This document shows, one piece after another, positions 20,941-24,702 of a stretch of 24,702 bases of DNA. The translations under genes and the position numbers were made by a program. Source of the DNA: Bacillota bacterium (lineage in GTDB: Bacteria > Bacillota > Clostridia > Peptostreptococcales > Anaerovoracaceae); assembly GCA_017621195.1 (NCBI GenBank), contig JAGATO010000247.1, positions 1 to 24,702 of the forward strand, given 5' to 3'. Below the pieces are notes generated by a model that was given only the letters and a program-made list of their open reading frames with translations, made no database searches and was not told the DNA's origin. The number at the start of each line of letters is the position of its first letter. The stretch's first letter is position 1.

Positions 20941-22617
20941 ATGGAATACAAAAGCGACATCGAGATCGCACAGGAAGCGGAAATTCTGCCCATTATGCAG
21001 ATCGCGGAGAAGGCCGGAATCGACCCCTCCTATGTAGAACTGTACGGAAATTACAAAGCAAAAATCAGTAATCAATTGCTGAAGGATGATGAGGACCGTC
21101 CCGACGGTAAGCTGATCCTGGTAACGGCCATTACGCCCACACCGGCCGGCGAAGGAAAGACCACTACTACGGTAGGTCTGGCCGACGGACTGTCCCGGAT
21201 CGGAAAGAAGGTAACGGTAGCTCTGAGAGAGCCTTCCCTGGGACCGGTATTCGGCGTCAAGGGCGGCGCGGCCGGCGGCGGATACGCTCAGGTCATCCCC
21301 ATGGAGGACATCAACCTGCACTTCACCGGCGATTTACACGCCATCGGTGCGGCCAACAATCTGCTGGCAGCCATGCTGGACAACCACATCTATCAGGGCA
21401 ACGCCCTGGGCATCGACAGCCGCAAGATCACATGGCACCGCTGCGTAGACATGAACGACCGCCAGCTGCGCTTCATGGCCGACGGTCTGGGCGGAAAGGT
21501 CAACGGCGTTCCGAGAGAAGACTCCTTTGACATCACCGTTGCCAGCGAGGTCATGGCGATTCTGTGTCTGGCCAGCGACATCACCGATCTGAAGGAACGG
21601 CTGGCCAAGATCGTGGTGGGCTACACCTTCGATGACAAGCCGGTCACCGCCGGTCAGCTGAAGGCCCAGGGAGCCATGGCTGCCCTGCTGAAGGATGCGC
21701 TGAAGCCCAATCTGGTTCAGACGCTGGAGCACACTCCCGTCCTGATCCACGGCGGCCCCTTTGCCAACATTGCTCACGGCTGTAATTCCGTCACCGCTAC
21801 GAAGACGGCGCTGAAGATGGCCGATTACGTGGTTACCGAGGCCGGATTCGGTGCTGATCTGGGCGCGGAAAAGTTCTTGGACATCAAGTGCCGCATGGCC
21901 GGTCTGAAGCCGGATGCCGTGGTCATCGTTGCCACTGTCCGCGCGCTGAAGAACCACGGCGGCGTAGCCAAGGCGGATCTGAACAAAGAAAATCTGGAGG
22001 CACTGAAGAAGGGTCTGCCCAACCTGCTGAAACACATCGAAAACATCACTCAGGTGTACAAGCTGCCGGCCGTAGTTGCCATCAACCGCTTCCCCACCGA
22101 CACCGTCGCCGAGCTGGAACTGGTTCGGGAAGAATGCCAGCGCCTGGGCGTCAATGTGGAGCTGAGCGAAGTCTGGGGCAAGGGCGGCGAAGGCGGCGAG
22201 GATCTGGCCCGCGCCGTCGTAAAGCTGTGCGATGAACCCAACGATTTCACCTACAGCTACGATCTGGACGATACCATCGAAGGAAAGCTGAACGCCATCG
22301 CCACCAAGATCTACGGCGCTGACGGAGTCGTTCTCACCGGTCCGGCAAAGAAGCAGGCCGATCAGCTGAAGTCACTGGGCTTCGACAAGCTGCCCATCTG
22401 CGTGGCCAAGACCCAGTACAGCTTTTCCGATAACCCGGCGCTTCTGGGCGCACCCTCCGGCTTTACGGTTACTGTGCGCAACCTGAAGGTTTCCGCAGGT
22501 GCCGGATTCATCGTTGCCCTTACCGGCGACATTATGACCATGCCCGGTCTTCCCAAGGTTCCCGCGGCGGAAAAGATCGACGTGGACGAAAACGGCAAGA
22601 TCAGCGGACTGTTCTGA
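20941..22617 (+). CDS. fhs: Formate-tetrahydrofolate ligase, 558 aa
   Basis: This enzyme makes 10-formyl-tetrahydrofolate from formate, ATP and tetrahydrofolate, feeding purine and formyl-methionine synthesis or the Wood-Ljungdahl methyl branch. The protein is nearly all consensus: 'KSDIEIAQEA' at the start, P-loop 'TPTPAGEGKTTT' (66-77), 'REPSLGPVFGVKGGAAGGGY', 'EDINLHFTGD', 'VGYTFDDKPVTAGQLKAQG', 'GPFANIAHGCNS', 'VTEAGFGADLGAEKF', 'WGKGGEGGEDLA' and 'TGDIMTMPGLPK'. Length is typical. The ATG at 20941 sits 9 nt from AAAGGAG; the in-frame ATG at 20932 directly abuts that site. No other folate or acetyl-CoA pathway genes are in the window, so acetogenesis cannot be claimed. A terminator follows. 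Confidence 0.96.
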   Translation: MEYKSDIEIAQEAEILPIMQIAEKAGIDPSYVELYGNYKAKISNQLLKDDEDRPDGKLILVTAITPTPAGEGKTTTTVGLADGLSRIGKKVTVALREPSLGPVFGVKGGAAGGGYAQVIPMEDINLHFTGDLHAIGAANNLLAAMLDNHIYQGNALGIDSRKITWHRCVDMNDRQLRFMADGLGGKVNGVPREDSFDITVASEVMAILCLASDITDLKERLAKIVVGYTFDDKPVTAGQLKAQGAMAALLKDALKPNLVQTLEHTPVLIHGGPFANIAHGCNSVTATKTALKMADYVVTEAGFGADLGAEKFLDIKCRMAGLKPDAVVIVATVRALKNHGGVAKADLNKENLEALKKGLPNLLKHIENITQVYKLPAVVAINRFPTDTVAELELVREECQRLGVNVELSEVWGKGGEGGEDLARAVVKLCDEPNDFTYSYDLDDTIEGKLNAIATKIYGADGVVLTGPAKKQADQLKSLGFDKLPICVAKTQYSFSDNPALLGAPSGFTVTVRNLKVSAGAGFIVALTGDIMTMPGLPKVPAAEKIDVDENGKISGLF

Positions 22618-22641
22618 TATCTGGCTCATCTCACAAGACAC

Positions 22642-22690
22642 AAAAGACCCCTGTTACCGCTTCCGAGGCGGGACCGGGGCCTTTTTTGTT
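22642..22690 (+). terminator. Intrinsic terminator of fhs
   Basis: AAAG.CCCC on the left (22642-22651) pairs with GGGG.CTTT on the right (22676-22684), with an inner CCGC/GCGG stem. It is followed by a TTTTTT run, 25 nt after the fhs stop. Confidence 0.75.
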
Positions 22691-22718
22691 TGGCGTCAGG
22701 CGGAAAATGTGATATAAT
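22690..22718 (+). promoter_or_regulatory. Promoter of the rbgA transcript
   Basis: TTGGCG (22690-22695), a 17-bp spacer and a perfect TATAAT (22713-22718), with TGA as extended -10, lie just after the fhs terminator. The predicted transcript start is near 22725, about 185 nt before rbgA. Confidence 0.7.
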
Positions 22719-22729
22719 TGAGGCCACGC

Positions 22730-22767
22730 CACTGGCCGGGTGAGTCCGATATGGCCATCGGTCAGTG
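22730..22767 (+). promoter_or_regulatory. Hairpin in the rbgA leader
   Basis: CACTG (22730-22734) pairs with CAGTG (22763-22767), and inside it CCGAT (22746-22750) pairs with ATCGG (22757-22761). An alternative is CACTGGCC with GGTCAGTG (22760-22767). It begins a few bases after the predicted transcription start. Confidence 0.4.
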
Positions 22768-22785
22768 AAGCCGGAGGCGGCGCAG

Positions 22786-22914
22786 ATGTCACGCGAAACG
22801 CAGACAGAGAACACAGGCTCCGGTAGAGCGCATCGGTGGAACGCACGCTTCGGACGAATGAACGATCAGAGCGGTGGACACTCTATTATGAAAGAAAGGT
22901 TGACTTTACTATGA
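22786..22914 (+). CDS. Possible 42-codon upstream frame coupled to rbgA
   Basis: The ATG at 22786 has a good ribosome binding site, GGAGG at 22773-22777, with 8-nt spacing. The 42-codon frame ends in TGA at 22912-22914, overlapping the rbgA ATG as ATGA. The predicted peptide is basic and polar (begins MSRETQTENTGSG, ends MKERLTLL), with no family I know. Because rbgA itself has only an AGG 11 nt upstream, this frame may deliver ribosomes to rbgA by translational coupling. It could also be a chance frame within a structured leader. Confidence 0.45.
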   Translation: MSRETQTENTGSGRAHRWNARFGRMNDQSGGHSIMKERLTLL

Positions 22915-23750
22915 TAGAAAACATTAACTGGTATCCGGGCCACATGAAAAAGACCCGGGAGCTGATCCAGGAAAACCTGAAGATGGTGGATCTGGTGGTG
23001 GAGGTCATCGACGCCAGAATCCCTTCCTCCAGCCGAAACCCCATCATCGATCAGCTGGTGGGTGCGAAGAAGCGGATCATCGTTCTGAACAAGAGCGATC
23101 TGGCTGATGAGGAAGAGAACAAGGCCTGGGCGGAGCTGTTCAAAAAACAGGGGAATCTGGTATTGGCCATGAACTGCATGAGCGGTTCCGGAGCAAATCA
23201 GCTGATCCGCATGCTGACCAACATCCGGGACGAAAAGAACAAAGACGCGGCCCGCAAGAAGCCGCTGCGCATGATGATCGTGGGAGTTCCCAACGTGGGG
23301 AAATCCAGTCTCATCAACCGGCTCACCGGGAAGAAGAGCGCCAAGACAGGAAACAAGCCGGGCGTGACCCGGGGAAAGCAGTGGCTCAATCTAGGAAATG
23401 ATATGCAGCTTCTTGACACGCCGGGCATTTTATGGCCCAAGTTCGAAGATCCCAACGTGGGACTGAATCTGGCATTTTGCGGCGCCATCAAGGACGAGAT
23501 TCTGGACATTGCCACTCTGTGTCTGGAACTGATCAAGGTTTTGCAGGTCCGGTATCCTCAGCTTCTGATGGAACGCTACAAGCTGACGGAGCTGGGTGAG
23601 ACGGCACTGGAAACCATGGAACTGATCGCGAAAAAGCGGGGTTTCATTCTGTCCGGTGGGCGCATCGATTACGAGCGCACGGGCAAGACCGTGATAGATG
23701 AATTTCGCAGTGCCACCATCGGCAGCATCACCCTGGAGCCTGTGGAGTAG
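22911..23750 (+). CDS. rbgA: Ribosome biogenesis GTPase RbgA (YlqF), 279 aa
   Basis: This circularly permuted GTPase is needed late in 50S subunit assembly. The motif order is permuted as expected: G4 'NKSD' (60-63) comes first, then G1 'GVPNVGKSS' (125-133), G2 Thr153 in 'PGVTRGKQW', and G3 'DTPG' (169-172). The N-terminal 'INWYPGHMKKT' and 'VDLVVEVIDARIP' are RbgA signatures, and the C-terminal helical RNA-binding domain is complete. The ATG at 22911 is chosen because the family begins just before 'NWYPGHM'; the frame is open upstream to 22836, but that part is not conserved-looking. The promoter is at 22690-22718. The CAT-like gene follows after 97 nt with no clear terminator. Confidence 0.93.
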   Translation: MIENINWYPGHMKKTRELIQENLKMVDLVVEVIDARIPSSSRNPIIDQLVGAKKRIIVLNKSDLADEEENKAWAELFKKQGNLVLAMNCMSGSGANQLIRMLTNIRDEKNKDAARKKPLRMMIVGVPNVGKSSLINRLTGKKSAKTGNKPGVTRGKQWLNLGNDMQLLDTPGILWPKFEDPNVGLNLAFCGAIKDEILDIATLCLELIKVLQVRYPQLLMERYKLTELGETALETMELIAKKRGFILSGGRIDYERTGKTVIDEFRSATIGSITLEPVE

Positions 23751-23847
23751 CGAAACTCTGCCAACGGAGTGTGGGAACTCTACGATGCGTCGATTGCAGC
23801 GTCGGCCTGACCGCCGTAAGATAGAGGCGGAAAGGAAGGTGGAAAGT

Positions 23848-24504
23848 ATGACATTTACACCTATTGATTTGCAGCGCTGGCCCAGGGGCCAGGTGTTCTG
23901 GTATTTCGCGAAGATGGCTCCCACGGGATATTCGCTGACCGTGGAGCTGGATGTGACGGAGGTTTTGCGGAGGACGAAGGAGCGGGGTTTGAAGTTCTTT
24001 CCGGTCTACCTGTGGTTGGTGACGAAACATTTGAACAACCAGGTGGAATTTAAAATTGCGGAAAAGGACGGGCAGGTGGGATATTTCGATACGCTGACGC
24101 CGCTGTACGCTTCGTTCCATCAGGATGACAAGACCTTTTCGCTGATGTGGACGGATTACGACGATGATTTCGATGTGTTCTATCAGCGATACGTGGAAAA
24201 TCAGAAGCGGTTCGGAGAGAATCACGGCGTTCTGTGCCAGCCTCAGACGCCGCCGCCGGAAAACGCCTACACGGTGTCCTGCGTTCCCTGGATCAACTTC
24301 AAGCACTTTGCAGTCCACAGCTACGAGAACAAGCCCTACTATTTTCCATCGGTGGAGGCGGGAAGGTTTTATGAGGACGAGGCGGGACGGATGCGGATGC
24401 CGCTTTCCATTACCTGCCACCACGCAGCCACGGACGGCTACCACGTGGACCGATTTTTGAGAGAACTTCAGGAGGAAATGGACGGGTTCGGAGCAAAGCT
24501 CTGA
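23848..24504 (+). CDS. Chloramphenicol acetyltransferase family protein, 218 aa
   Basis: It aligns along its length with trimeric type A CAT enzymes, which acetylate chloramphenicol from acetyl-CoA. The N-terminal 'FTPIDLQRWPRGQVFWYF' and 'YSLTVELDVTEVLRRTKERG' match the start. 'FHQDDKTFSLMWTDYDDDF' matches the CAT central segment, Ser144 in 'TVSCVPWINF' corresponds to the conserved SxxPW serine, and 'ITCHHAATDGYHV' carries catalytic His192 and Asp196. Length is normal and AAAGGAAGGTGG precedes the ATG at 23848. Many chromosomal homologues in Bacillota are untested, so it may act on another hydroxyl substrate. There are no signs of transfer such as IS elements. It may be co-transcribed with rbgA. 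Confidence 0.85.
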   Translation: MTFTPIDLQRWPRGQVFWYFAKMAPTGYSLTVELDVTEVLRRTKERGLKFFPVYLWLVTKHLNNQVEFKIAEKDGQVGYFDTLTPLYASFHQDDKTFSLMWTDYDDDFDVFYQRYVENQKRFGENHGVLCQPQTPPPENAYTVSCVPWINFKHFAVHSYENKPYYFPSVEAGRFYEDEAGRMRMPLSITCHHAATDGYHVDRFLRELQEEMDGFGAKL

Positions 24505-24591
24505 CGGAAAGGACGTGAGCGCGGAGCCAGAGGCCACGAAAAACGGGTGAGTGGCTCCCCTTGGAGTGTGGGCGTCGCACCAAAAAGCTTC

Positions 24592-24607
24592 GCAACCTTA
24601 AGGTTGC
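24592..24607. promoter_or_regulatory. Perfect 16-bp palindrome
   Basis: GCAACCTTAAGGTTGC is fully self-complementary and lies 35 bp upstream of a putative -10 element. It is a candidate binding site for a dimeric regulator. Confidence 0.5.
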
Positions 24608-24633
24608 ACCGCTGTTGGTAGATCAACTGCGGT
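24608..24633. promoter_or_regulatory. Second inverted repeat next to the promoter
   Basis: ACCGCTGTT (24608-24616) and AACTGCGGT (24625-24633) are complementary at 8 of 9 positions, with an 8-bp centre. The element covers the position where a -35 would lie for the -10 at 24642-24647. Confidence 0.45.
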
Positions 24634-24638
24634 CCGGA

Positions 24639-24647
24639 TGGTATACT
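24639..24647 (+). promoter_or_regulatory. Extended -10 promoter of the right-edge gene
   Basis: TGGTATACT is a TGn-TATACT extended -10. No standard -35 lies 17 bp upstream (TTGGTA is 21 bp away), so activation by a factor binding the adjacent inverted repeats is plausible. Confidence 0.45.
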
Positions 24648-24671
24648 GGCAGCAGGAAAGGAGGGAACGGA

Positions 24672-24702
24672 ATGAGGATTACTACAATGATGATTGTGTT
24701 TC
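24672..24702 (+). CDS. Start of an unidentified gene (cut by the right edge)
   Basis: The ATG at 24672 has a strong AAAGGAGG (24657-24664) 7 nt upstream and reads MRITTMMIVF before the window ends. Ten residues cannot identify a family. An opening of the form MRIT..M is seen in flagellar hook-associated FlgL proteins, but it could equally be the start of a signal peptide. Confidence 0.6.
   Translation, partial: MRITTMMIVF

Noticed and set aside
22836..22910. N-terminal extension of RbgA by 25 residues
   Set aside because: RbgA proteins begin close to the 'NWYPGHM' motif, and the start at 22836 has no ribosome binding site.

Overview
The window looks like chromosome of an anaerobic, low-to-mid GC-rich Bacillota, most likely class Clostridia. 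The signs are AGGAGG-type ribosome binding sites before nearly every gene, sigma-A type promoters, lipoproteins with Bacillota lipoboxes, formate-tetrahydrofolate ligase (fhs), the GTPase RbgA, a CarD-family regulator, and DUF815, DUF1847 and DUF4349 proteins. No rRNA, tRNA, insertion sequence, integrase or CRISPR array was seen.

Layout. (1) 1-2000, plus strand: the 3' part of a secreted CHAP-type wall hydrolase with four approximately 42-residue repeats and a ricin-type lectin end, then two small genes (a coiled-coil protein and a two-helix membrane protein). (2) 2001-3814: a metallophosphoesterase on the minus strand, divergent from a small plus-strand operon holding a broken or overlapping reading frame with a WhiA-like end and a MraZ-like gene. 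(3) 3835-5833: an OFA-type MFS transporter and a CmpB-type membrane protein, closed by a bidirectional terminator. (4) 5862-6519, minus: a CarD-like regulator behind a structured leader. (5) 6559-15241, minus: one long operon of eight genes. It encodes a nucleoside ABC importer (binding lipoprotein, double ATPase, two permeases) followed by purine nucleoside phosphorylase, an MTA/SAH/5'-deoxyadenosine deaminase-type amidohydrolase, an MtnA-family sugar-1-phosphate isomerase and a class II aldolase. (6) 15334-17440, plus: an unrecognised gene and a YtcJ-type amidohydrolase. (7) 17508-20718, minus: DUF4349 lipoprotein, DUF1847 protein and DUF815 AAA ATPase. (8) 20932-24702, plus: fhs, rbgA with a long leader and an upstream small frame, a chloramphenicol acetyltransferase homologue, and the first codons of one more gene behind two palindromes.

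The most interesting unit is region 5. Read in order, it can import a purine nucleoside, deaminate the adenine moiety, cleave the nucleoside with phosphate, isomerise the (deoxy)ribose-1-phosphate to a ketose-1-phosphate, and split that to DHAP plus a two-carbon (or methylthio) aldehyde. This is a complete route for using 5'-deoxyadenosine, methylthioadenosine or possibly ordinary nucleosides as carbon sources. It resembles the published DHAP shunt but uses a deaminase plus an inosine-type phosphorylase and carries its own importer. The functions are read from motifs; the true substrate is inference.
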